A stretch of 64,000 nt of DNA from Candidatus Obscuribacterales bacterium (GTDB lineage: Bacteria; Cyanobacteriota; Vampirovibrionia; Obscuribacterales; Obscuribacteraceae): positions 682,001 to 746,000 of the forward strand of contig JACKCM010000001.1 in the NCBI GenBank assembly GCA_020634035.1, given 5' to 3'. Under the pieces are notes generated by a model, which worked only from the letters and a program-made list of their open reading frames with translations, made no database searches and was not told the origin of the DNA. Made by a program: the position numbers and the translations under genes. This document shows positions 57,617 through 64,000 of this stretch, piece after piece (the first letter of the stretch is position 1; each line of letters opens with the position of its first letter).

Positions 57617-58285
57617 ATGAGGCTAATACTCGCAATGCTGACTTGGTTGCTCAAGAAGCTTCGCTTCGGGCAATCGGAGGACGGTCACGGAAGCTCTTCT
57701 CAGTTCGAAGTCGAGCGGAAGTATCGCCTCAGTCAGGAAGAATTCGATGATTTGCCCTCGATTCTGAGAAGGTCCGGTTATCACTTTCATCGCGAACAGC
57801 AGATGACCGACACTTTCATTCCTGCTCTCGAGCAGGACGACATGATCAGAATCAGGGATATTCGTAGTCAGGGGAAAGATAGCTCCGTACTAACTCTCAA
57901 GAAGTGGACCGTGGTCGAAGGTGAACGTGTGCGTCGAGAGCGAGAAACAGAATCGCTCGACCCCGTTGCCCGAGACTGCCTCCTCGAAATGGGATCTCGT
58001 CTTGCCACCGAGGCTCTTCTCTCCTTCTCCAAGAAGCGAGTCGAGTACCGCGGTGAACGAGACGGCAAGACGGTGACTATCGCCCTTGACCAGGTCGACG
58101 GACTGGGTGCATATTCCGGACCGTACCTGGAGGTAGAGGTTCTTTCCCACCAAGAAAGTGAGGTCGGGGAAGCTCTGGCTTGTGTCGAGAAGGTCGCCTT
58201 CGAACTCCTGGGAGGAGAGCGTGAGATGAGCATGTCCTACATGGAAATGCTCAAGCTGTCTCGCGCCGAAACCCCGGGAAGGTGA
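57617..58285 (+). CDS. CYTH-domain protein (triphosphate-binding)
   Basis: About 222 residues from ATG 57617 (GAGGAAC upstream). A short basic N-terminal helix is followed by a CYTH domain: the signature FEVERKYRL (E-x-E-x-K) near residue 35, MIRIRDIRS, VLTLKKWTV, KKRVEYRG and YLEVEVLS with alternating basic and acidic residues lining a tunnel. Members bind triphosphates with Mg2+ and include inorganic triphosphatase, thiamine triphosphatase and class IV adenylate cyclase. Which one is not clear. It is single and unlinked to a CHAD domain. Confidence 0.88.
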   Translation: MRLILAMLTWLLKKLRFGQSEDGHGSSSQFEVERKYRLSQEEFDDLPSILRRSGYHFHREQQMTDTFIPALEQDDMIRIRDIRSQGKDSSVLTLKKWTVVEGERVRRERETESLDPVARDCLLEMGSRLATEALLSFSKKRVEYRGERDGKTVTIALDQVDGLGAYSGPYLEVEVLSHQESEVGEALACVEKVAFELLGGEREMSMSYMEMLKLSRAETPGR

Positions 58286-58519
58286 CATCTGATTCGGCTC
58301 AGGCTGAATAACCTCTAAAATCGGGCGTATCAGAAGAAGGACCGCATCGCAAGGTGCGGTTCATGCTTTTGGGCGCATTATCTGTCAACAAACTGTACCG
58401 GGAGGACCTAAGCACAGGTCCTTCCGATACGAGTCCCGGTGCTGCGTTTTGCAAGTTCGCACCCAGACTTTTTTTCTAACCGCCGGCTCATGCACGCCGG
58501 CAAAACTGGAGAAAATACC

Positions 58520-59989
58520 ATGAGTACTCAAAGAAAGACAAATCGTGGGACTTCAAGTCCCGAACGTAAGCGGGTCGCTCTGAACATCAACGAACCGAGT
58601 GACCGTCAGCGGCTGGTCGAGGAGTTCTTCGAGCAGAAGCTCGTCGGACAGCCTGGCCTGCGCAATGCCGCTGTTCGTGCCTACGCACGCGGAATCAGCG
58701 TGCTGAAGCGCAAGGGTCGTCCGATCTACGTTGTGTTCGCTCTGGGTAAGCGAGGCACTGGTAAGACGTTCACGCCTTCCAAGCTGGCCGAGTTCATCCA
58801 CGGCGACGAGACTGCGCTGATCAAGATCAAGTGCGGCGCCTACAAGGAACCGCATCGCGTTGCCCAGCTTCTGGGTGCACCGCCTTCCTACGTCGGTTAC
58901 AAGGATCCGGATGATACCAAGAGCCAGACCCCCGCCGGCAAGATGGACAAGTCCGCCAAGCTGACTCGGCACAACATCGTCGCGTCCCGCAAGGGCTCCG
59001 ACGTGCCGATCAGCCTCATCGTGGTCGATGAGGTGGAGAAGGCCATCGAAGAGCTGGAAGACGTCTTGCTCAGCATCATGTGGGAGGCAGAGGTCGATCT
59101 CGGCAACAACGAGACCACCGACTTCTCCGACTGCATCATCTGGCTGACCGGCAACGTTGCCGCCGACCAGCTCGAAAAGCTGGGCAAGGTCATCGGCTTC
59201 ATCCAGCCGAAGGTCGAGCAGGGCGACATCGAAGAGACGGTGGAATCGGTGCTCAAGAGCCGGTACAAGCCGGAGTTCCTGGACCGCATCGATGAGATCG
59301 TGATCGCCGAGCAGTTCGAAGGCGACCAGATGCGTCAGATGGTCGAGGTGCACATCAACGAGTTCCGCCGTAGCATGGAAGACAGCTTGCCCCGCGGCAA
59401 GCAGTTCGACCTGGCTGTGGAGCCCGGCGCCGTCGACTTCATTCTGAAGAAGGCGAAGGAAGACTCGGACAGTGCGCGCGGTATCGTTCGCACCATCGAG
59501 AAGTACCTCTCCGATCCGCTCGGCAACGAGCTGGTCAAGAACACCATCACTCTGGGCGACCGCGTTGAGGTTGCTTACGAGGAAGGCAACGATGCGCTGT
59601 CCTTCTACCTTCTCGAAGGTGAAGGCACGGTCTCGGACGCCGACAAGATGGCGATCTTCGGTGATCGGGACACCGGTGTCGGTCTGGGTATGCAGCGTCG
59701 TACGGCGCGTGCCAATGCCCTGGCCAAGAAGCAGGCGAAGAAGCGTTACAGCGTCACCATCGAGGCTACCAGCGACAACAAGCTGGCTGCCGAGGCGGCA
59801 ACCATTCAGCATGAGGCGAAGGAGATCTTCGGCCTGTCCATCAAGCAGATCACTCTGACCACTGATGGCGAGCCGCACTCCATGACCTTCATCGTCGAAG
59901 GGATCGCCGAGCAGATGGAACTGTTCTCGGAGTCCTTCAAGGACGCCAAGATCGCCGAGGTCAAGACGCCGGACGGAGAAGCCGCCTGA
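58520..59989 (+). CDS. Single-ring AAA+ ATPase of Clp D2 type with unknown C-terminal domain
   Basis: About 490 residues from ATG 58520 (GGAG 8 bases upstream). One AAA+ module resembling ring 2 of ClpA/B/C: Walker A GKRGTGKT (76-83), pore loop GAPPSYVGY (119-127), Walker B SLIVVDEVEKA (165-175), sensor 1 WLTGN (208-212), and the Arg finger in FLDRIDEI. The ClpB_D2-like small domain follows. The last 100 residues (KRYSVTIEATSDNKLAAEAATIQHEAKEIFGLSIKQITLTTDGEPHSMTFIVEG) form an extra alpha/beta domain I do not recognise. There is no Clp_N domain and no first ring. The downstream genes encode an unknown protein and a ClpP-fold protease, so it may be their unfoldase. Confidence 0.88.
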   Translation: MSTQRKTNRGTSSPERKRVALNINEPSDRQRLVEEFFEQKLVGQPGLRNAAVRAYARGISVLKRKGRPIYVVFALGKRGTGKTFTPSKLAEFIHGDETALIKIKCGAYKEPHRVAQLLGAPPSYVGYKDPDDTKSQTPAGKMDKSAKLTRHNIVASRKGSDVPISLIVVDEVEKAIEELEDVLLSIMWEAEVDLGNNETTDFSDCIIWLTGNVAADQLEKLGKVIGFIQPKVEQGDIEETVESVLKSRYKPEFLDRIDEIVIAEQFEGDQMRQMVEVHINEFRRSMEDSLPRGKQFDLAVEPGAVDFILKKAKEDSDSARGIVRTIEKYLSDPLGNELVKNTITLGDRVEVAYEEGNDALSFYLLEGEGTVSDADKMAIFGDRDTGVGLGMQRRTARANALAKKQAKKRYSVTIEATSDNKLAAEAATIQHEAKEIFGLSIKQITLTTDGEPHSMTFIVEGIAEQMELFSESFKDAKIAEVKTPDGEAA

Positions 59990-60163
59990 GCGCACCGTCA
60001 ATGATGCGCAGACTGGGTAACTGCTCTCTCCACAGAAGCGGTTATCTGGTTGCTCGTCACCAACCAAATCGACAAGCCGGCGGGGACGCCTCACAAAGGT
60101 TCCCCGTCGGCGTAGTCGGTTGAGTATTTGTTCAAAACCTGAATCTATAAACGGAGCTAGCTT

Positions 60164-60676
60164 ATGAGCAAAGATTCCAAAGAAGCGAAAGACCCGCTCG
60201 TTTTGAGCGGTCGGGTCTTCGTGACCAAGTCCCTGACGGAAATCCTTCCGTCCCGGGCCTTGCCTTCGGGCAAGAAAGTCCTGCAGGTGGGCGACCTGAA
60301 ACTCTGGTCGCACTTCAGTCAGGATGCCGCTACGGCTGGTGCCGGTATCTTCCGAGCAGCGGTCTACAACGGCAAGAAGTGGTGCACTTTCCGGCTCAAC
60401 CGAGTTGCCGGAGAGCACAGCCGCTACAGCTCTTACGATGACCGCAAGCGCATGCTCGGTCCCTGCATCGAAGACCTCGCCAAACTGAAGGGGTTGACGG
60501 TGTGCTGGATCGAGAACAGCTACGGCATCTATCGTTTCGAGCCGGCGGAAGTGGCCGCCCTCACCCACAAGGAACCTGCCGTGGCAACCCTCGGCAAGGA
60601 CCAGCGTGGCAAAGGTCGCGGCAAGCGCACCGGTAGTGGTGACCGACAGCTGTCTCTCTTCGGAGATGACGTTTGA
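60164..60676 (+). CDS. Unknown protein with C-terminal QLSLF clamp-binding-like motif
   Basis: A 170-residue soluble protein from ATG 60164 (CGGAG 7 bases upstream). The core is strand- and helix-mixed (VLQVGDLKLWSHFSQDAATAGAGIFRAAVYNGKKWCTFRLNR). A basic linker (GKDQRGKGRGKRTGSGDR) leads to QLSLF at residues 162-166, four residues from the end. QL[S/D]LF at a flexible terminus is the usual sliding-clamp (DnaN)-binding motif of replication and repair proteins. It lies between a AAA+ gene and a ClpP-fold protease gene that starts 48 bp later. A role linking proteolysis to DNA is a hypothesis only. Confidence 0.78.
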   Translation: MSKDSKEAKDPLVLSGRVFVTKSLTEILPSRALPSGKKVLQVGDLKLWSHFSQDAATAGAGIFRAAVYNGKKWCTFRLNRVAGEHSRYSSYDDRKRMLGPCIEDLAKLKGLTVCWIENSYGIYRFEPAEVAALTHKEPAVATLGKDQRGKGRGKRTGSGDRQLSLFGDDV

Positions 60677-60723
60677 GTCGGGCTCAACTGTTCTATAACC
60701 TTGAAGCTAGAAGGGCAAGTATC

Positions 60724-61329
60724 ATGAAAATCAAGACTGCTACTTTTGTCTTCTCGCAGGACATCAACGATGCCACTGTCGGCAATTTCATTGCCAACCT
60801 GGTGAGCTGGGCGCAGAGCAACGAAAAGGCTCCGCTCCAGATCATCCTGAACAGCGGCGGAGGCGGTGTCCTTGCGGCTATCGCTCTCTACGAGTTCATC
60901 GGCGTGCTGCAGGCGAACGGCCACAACGTCACCATCGCGGTGATGGGTCGGGCTGGTTCGGCAGCTGCCGTGGTTCTCCAGGCAGCTGACCATCGGGTCA
61001 TCTACCCGAACTCCGACCTGCTCATCCACGCTGTCTTCCCGATTTCGCAGTCGTCTGGTACCGTCGGTACCCAGGTGAAAGCGGAGGTGGATCGCAGCGA
61101 GTCGCTGACCAATCGGACCTTCACCATTCTGGCTGCCCGCTCCTGCGGCAAGCTGACGGTGGAGTCGATCGACTCAAAGACCGGCGATCGTTCCAAGGAC
61201 TGGTGGGTGAGTGCCCGCGAGGCCCTGGACTTCGGCATGGTGGACGAGGTCGCCGGGTCCCGGTCTTCCTGTGATTCGGCAGAATCGGCAGGCGACCAGG
61301 CTGTCGACGAGTCCGGCGACAACTCCTGA
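60724..61329 (+). CDS. ClpP-fold serine protease
   Basis: About 201 residues from ATG 60724 (AAGGG upstream; the frame is open to 60673). ClpP/crotonase-fold peptidase: LNSGGGGVLAAIALYEFI oxyanion region, nucleophile Ser79 in VMGRAGSAAAVV, His102 in LLIHAVF and Asp159 in SKDWWVSAREALDFGMVDEV complete the triad. It is like ClpP but with altered flanking residues, closer to TepA-like proteins; the propeptide is absent and the tail is acidic and Ser-rich. It probably forms ring chambers fed by the AAA+ protein two genes upstream. A large terminator follows. Confidence 0.88.
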   Translation: MKIKTATFVFSQDINDATVGNFIANLVSWAQSNEKAPLQIILNSGGGGVLAAIALYEFIGVLQANGHNVTIAVMGRAGSAAAVVLQAADHRVIYPNSDLLIHAVFPISQSSGTVGTQVKAEVDRSESLTNRTFTILAARSCGKLTVESIDSKTGDRSKDWWVSAREALDFGMVDEVAGSRSSCDSAESAGDQAVDESGDNS

Positions 61330-61361
61330 AAGGGAGGGCTCAAAGAGCGTGTTTACTAACG

Positions 61362-61420
61362 AAGCGCACAGCTATAAGCGGGCCCCTTCGGGGGCCTTTG
61401 CTGTGCGCTTTCGTTTCTAT
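61362..61420 (+). terminator. Large two-part terminator
   Basis: Outer stem AAGCGCACAGC/GCTGTGCGCTT encloses an inner GGCCCC-TTCG-GGGGCC hairpin; TTCGTTTCTAT follows. It ends the AAA+/ClpP-like gene group. Confidence 0.85.
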
Positions 61421-61426
61421 CTTGTA

Positions 61427-61450
61427 AAATACTAAAGAATATAATAGAAA
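61427..61450. repeat. Terminator-linked palindrome, copy 14 (degenerate)
   Basis: AAAATACTAAAGAATATAAT begins 7 bases after the 61362-61420 terminator. Confidence 0.5.
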
Positions 61451-62289
61451 TTAACTGACTGTTGAATAGCTGCTGCTCATTAGGCTGTGCCTCTCTGATT
61501 CAGTCTAACCTGTCTCTAGGTATTCTAGGCGTGTCTGGCATTCACTCATTGTCGCCTATAGCGATGCAACTTTTTAGTTGCCGCGTCGATTTTATAGCTA
61601 TAGATCTATGACTCCATAGATTCTGATTACATAAGCTTTCTGAACTAAAGAGCGCTGTGCCTGTAGATTTGATCCCGCAACAAATATGTTGCCAGCTTCT
61701 AGGGAATGGTCGAGCCTAAGGACTATTTGCCCATGCGCTGCGCATGATTTGCGAATATCGACAGTCTTATGCTGGGTCTTATTATGGCGCACGGCTAGTC
61801 CATTCTTGAGAGGTGTAACCGCATCGTGACCGGTCGCTTCAGCTCCGCAAAGCATAAGCCACCGGCGGTTTGAAGAGAATGCCATAGAAACATTAGAGCA
61901 TCGCGCTAGGTGAATCAGGATTTTTAATCTGGATTCTCTGGTGTCATCCATGGTGATTAGTGCCGGACCTCGCAACAATCTCCCTGGCGATATTTTTTTG
62001 TGGCTGTGAGAATTGCTGAAAAGTCCTGAAAACAAAGGGATATACAGGACTGTTAACTTCTTTAAAGGTGCTTAATATAGCTCTTTTGACTATTTCTCTA
62101 TCAGATCATCAGTATCGAACTATCAAACCCATCGTCTATCAAAACTCGATCAGGAACTGTTCAAACCAGCTATTTAACTGATTTCAATCACCGCAATGTT
62201 TCAGCCCCCACTTACCTGGGAGCCGAATCTTCATGCTCTGATTCGAGTGCGACGATGTTTTCCCTTATCCCTTGCGAAAGGAATGTGTC
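61451..62289. other. Long AT-rich region without a clear gene
   Basis: About 840 bp. A 145-codon leftward frame at 61598-62035 has no ribosome site or family match. AACCGCATCGTGACCG at 61817-61832 is identical to 7000-7015. The promoter for the 62290 gene is presumably at the right end. Confidence 0.45.
61817..61832 (+). repeat. 16-bp repeat, partner of 7000-7015
   Basis: AACCGCATCGTGACCG, exact match in the same orientation 55 kb away. A variant lies at 7063-7081. Confidence 0.45.
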
Positions 62290-62634
62290 ATGCAGTACGG
62301 AACTATCAAAATCGAAGTCGGTTCTCCGGTGCCCTCGCCGCAGGTTGGCTCGGTCAATCTGCCGGTCAGCGCCATCAGCTCCGACACGAATGCCCTGGTG
62401 GTCTTTCAGAAGCTGCTCGAGAGAAATCCCGACTTCAACAGTGACCCCAGCCTCTATCGTGGCAAGATCGGCTCGCCTGCTCCGGGAACCTACGACCTGA
62501 AGTTCACCGTGCCGATCGCGACCTCCGATGGCAAGCAGGACCGTGATCTGACCGTGTTCGATCGTCTGATCGGCTCTCTTGTATCCGGCCTGATGGCCAA
62601 CCAGATCCGGTGCTATGCGCCGGTGGATGGTTGA
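62290..62634 (+). CDS. Hypothetical protein
   Basis: A 114-residue soluble protein from ATG 62290 (AAGGA 7 bases upstream), MQYGTIKIEVGSPVPSPQVGSVNLPVS.... Strands at the start, then a helix (NALVVFQKLLERNPDF), the Gly/Pro-rich middle RGKIGSPAPGTYDLKFTVPIA and a helical end. No family is recognised. It is the first of three small genes running right; the next two encode membrane proteins. Confidence 0.7.
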   Translation: MQYGTIKIEVGSPVPSPQVGSVNLPVSAISSDTNALVVFQKLLERNPDFNSDPSLYRGKIGSPAPGTYDLKFTVPIATSDGKQDRDLTVFDRLIGSLVSGLMANQIRCYAPVDG

Positions 62635-62788
62635 CTGCCATGACCGGGATTCAACGGTGCAATCCTTGAATCCCGGTCGCCCGCTTTTGCGGAGGTTGCC
62701 GATTGGTCTCGTTTCTTCGAGCTCAATCGGGAGCCTTCCGCTCCGGGGTTAACGACCCCACTTTTGGATCAAACTTAAAGGTCTCACA

Positions 62789-62992
62789 ATGATGAGCATC
62801 TGGATGTTTCTGGTGGTGATTCTTGCAATCTGCATGGCTGTCGATTTCGGCATCATGCGCAGCGTGCAGAGCAGGTTCCATTCACGTAAGGAACTGCTCG
62901 GCAAGATGGCTATCTCGACCATCGCCAACATTGCCTGGAAGCTCTCGCTTCTGGCTCTGGCGGCGAAGTTGGTCATGATGGCGTTTGCCTGA
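62789..62992 (+). CDS. Small two-helix membrane protein
   Basis: A 67-residue protein, MMSIWMFLVVILAICMAVDFGIM, then a basic loop (RSVQSRFHSRKELLGK), then a second helix (SLLALAAKLVMMAFA). AAAGG precedes the ATG by 7 bases. It is followed by a GTCGAAGTC/GACTTCGAC-like inverted pair near 63010-63050. No family is recognised. Confidence 0.7.
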   Translation: MMSIWMFLVVILAICMAVDFGIMRSVQSRFHSRKELLGKMAISTIANIAWKLSLLALAAKLVMMAFA

Positions 62993-63227
62993 TTCCTCGC
63001 CGGATCCGGTCGAAGTCGCATCCGTGTTTCGCGGCTTCGACCGGAGATCCTTTTCCTTTATTTGAAATGCCAACAAGTCAAATTCGCTAGGCTGCTATCG
63101 GCAGCTTCAGGCACCGCCCGGGCGGTGTGCGCCTGATTCCTCTTATGGAGGATGAGGAGGCGAGTCCCCGCGACTTGCGTCGAATTCTTTCGACATAGAA
63201 ACTCTGTTTGTGAAAGGAAGGTATCCC

Positions 63228-63527
63228 ATGGGGATATTTTCGGTAGATAGATTCTGGAAGTTCATTCTCTGGCTCGTCGTCACTGGCGGGTTGCTCTTGC
63301 CCTTCCTCGCGGGGTGGGATGCGAAATACTGGCGCTGGGCGCCCTGGGGAGACAAGGTCATGTACGTGTGCATGACTCTGTTCGGTGCAGTCGTCTTCGG
63401 CTGTGTCGTCTCTTCTCCGGGTCTCCAGTCTTTACCCGGTGGGGTATCGGTCATGGCGGCTACCAGCCTTGCGGTGTTGGCTGCTTTGGTGCTCGGTGTC
63501 TTCGCAGGAATGTTCTTGGAGGACTGA
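63228..63527 (+). CDS. Small three-helix membrane protein
   Basis: A 99-residue protein from ATG 63228 with GGAAGG 6 bases upstream. Three hydrophobic segments: FWKFILWLVVTGGLLLPFLAG, DKVMYVCMTLFGAVVFGCVVS and VSVMAATSLAVLAALVLGVFAGMFL. A Trp-rich loop (DAKYWRWAPWGD) lies between the first two. No family is recognised. A terminator and a palindrome copy follow, then a transposase fragment. Confidence 0.7.
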   Translation: MGIFSVDRFWKFILWLVVTGGLLLPFLAGWDAKYWRWAPWGDKVMYVCMTLFGAVVFGCVVSSPGLQSLPGGVSVMAATSLAVLAALVLGVFAGMFLED

Positions 63528-63557
63528 AGCTATCCACTTAACTAACTTCCTTTGACG

Positions 63558-63618
63558 AGTCGGCTGGGATGGGGTGAAATATCCCTTTCTCAGCCGGCTG
63601 GTTTCTAATTTTTTGTTT
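63558..63618 (+). terminator. Terminator of the 63228 gene
   Basis: AGTCGGCTG pairs with CAGCCGGCT around a 24-base loop; GGTTTCTAATTTTTTG follows. Confidence 0.72.
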
Positions 63619-63628
63619 CTGTTGTGGT

Positions 63629-63650
63629 AATACTAAAAGATACAGTAGAA
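63629..63650. repeat. Terminator-linked palindrome, copy 15
   Basis: AATACTAAAAGATACAGTAG followed by GAATGAATTGAAAA, nearly identical to copy 1 at 10059-10080 over about 34 bases. It sits beside the transposase gene end. Confidence 0.7.
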
Positions 63651-63669
63651 TGAATTGAAAACTGCCTGT

Positions 63670-64000
63670 TCACTTTAGTTCATCATACGTCAAAGGGAGG
63701 GCGAAAACGCAAGCACGAAGCAAACTTTCGCTAAGTGATCGCTCCTTTTCACGCCGAATAAATCTAAAACAGAATTCAGCCATGTAGCCTGGCAAGTACT
63801 TCTTGCTTACTCCATAATAGGTCCCCATCAAAAAATGCTTTAGGAGAGAGATGACGCGATGAACCACAGGAAGGTCGATACAAGCGGTATCCGGATTGGA
63901 TTTTTTTCCGACGAATGTGTGACCGAGAGACCGAACCGCATAGTGTGCCTGCTTTTTGTCCCCTTTAAAAACCTGACAAGGATCGACTCGAAGTTCGACC
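63670..64000 (-). CDS. IS1595/ISXO2-type transposase, 3' part
   Basis: The minus strand is open from the window edge to a TGA at 63670, about 109 residues. VELRVDPCQVFKGDKKQAHYAVRSLGHTFV, then VHRVISLLKHFLMGTYYGVSKKYLPGYMAEFCFRFIRRE, match the C-terminal part of ISXO2-like (IS1595 family) transposases, with the final Glu/Asn-His region of the catalytic domain. The 5' part is outside the window. No terminal inverted repeat is evident between 63650 and 63670. Whether the element is intact cannot be told. Confidence 0.8.
   Translation of the reverse strand, partial: VELRVDPCQVFKGDKKQAHYAVRSLGHTFVGKKSNPDTACIDLPVVHRVISLLKHFLMGTYYGVSKKYLPGYMAEFCFRFIRREKERSLSESLLRACVFALPLTYDELK

Noticed and set aside
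58553..60568. 671-codon leftward frame opposite the AAA+ gene
   Set aside because: The rightward frame has Walker motifs and a good ribosome site; the reverse frame is composition-driven.
61598..62035. 145-codon leftward frame
   Set aside because: No ribosome site and no recognisable fold; includes the dispersed 16-bp repeat, so kept as gene-free with low certainty.
1..64000. CRISPR array, tRNA cluster, prophage or replication origin
   Set aside because: No regularly spaced repeats, tRNA cloverleaf, phage structural genes or dnaA-box cluster were recognised by eye.

Overview
The window looks like chromosomal DNA of a free-living Gram-negative-type bacterium with about 50-55% GC in genes, AT-rich long intergenic regions and good Shine-Dalgarno sites. 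Housekeeping anchors are trmD, rnpB (class A RNase P RNA), an S1-domain protein, GTP-type PEP carboxykinase and 3-hydroxybutyrate dehydrogenase. Many tetratricopeptide proteins, a PDZ-CAP secreted protein, three rhomboid-family proteins and two patatins fit a large-genome non-photosynthetic relative of Cyanobacteria (Obscuribacterales/Melainabacteria type). That placement is an inference from gene style only.

Layout. 1-5.1 kb: minus-strand run of small genes (Doc-like Fic protein, HAD phosphatase, duplicated zinc-binding protein, SohB-type protease, zinc ribbon, TPR-like). 5.6-6.9 kb: TPR protein. 7.8-10.0 kb: two paralogous membrane proteins with charged tails, each behind two tandem RNA hairpins. 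10.2-12.1 kb: patatin and small unknowns. 13.0-14.8 kb: pckG. 15.0-16.2 kb: rhomboid plus two overlapping 50-residue membrane proteins. 16.9-19.4 kb: lipoprotein with YD-like strands and a protein with an Arg-Ser tail. 19.9-20.4 kb: IS1380-type transposase relic. 22.0-28.3 kb: KefB/C-type antiporter, PDZ-CAP protein, and two overlapping histidine-kinase genes with complementary defects. 29.5-36.9 kb: TPR, trmD/rnpB, S1 protein, small membrane proteins, a second strand-repeat protein. 37.0-40.2 kb: rhomboid and sugar transporter.

40.3-48.0 kb is the most striking part: a six-gene minus-strand operon reading Ubl (ubiquitin-like), membrane-anchored E2-like protein, second E2-like protein, JAMM/JAB protease, ThiF/E1-like activating enzyme, and a double-AAA+ Clp-type unfoldase. 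It looks like a complete ubiquitin-like conjugation, deconjugation and unfolding pathway. 58.5-61.3 kb carries a second AAA+ module with an unknown protein ending in a clamp-binding-like QLSLF motif and a ClpP-fold serine protease. The intervening genes (48.9-57.0 kb) are metabolic: glycogen-debranching-type glycosidase, class III aminotransferase, CMD-family protein, isochorismatase-family hydrolase, 3-hydroxybutyrate dehydrogenase, patatin and rhomboid. The window ends in small membrane proteins and a truncated IS1595/ISXO2-type transposase.

Across the window an AT-rich imperfect palindrome (ACTAT, 4-5 nt, ATAGT/A) lies beside intrinsic terminators in about 14 places, most often between convergent genes. 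It is not explained by any feature I recognise. I see no tRNA, CRISPR array, prophage or replication origin.
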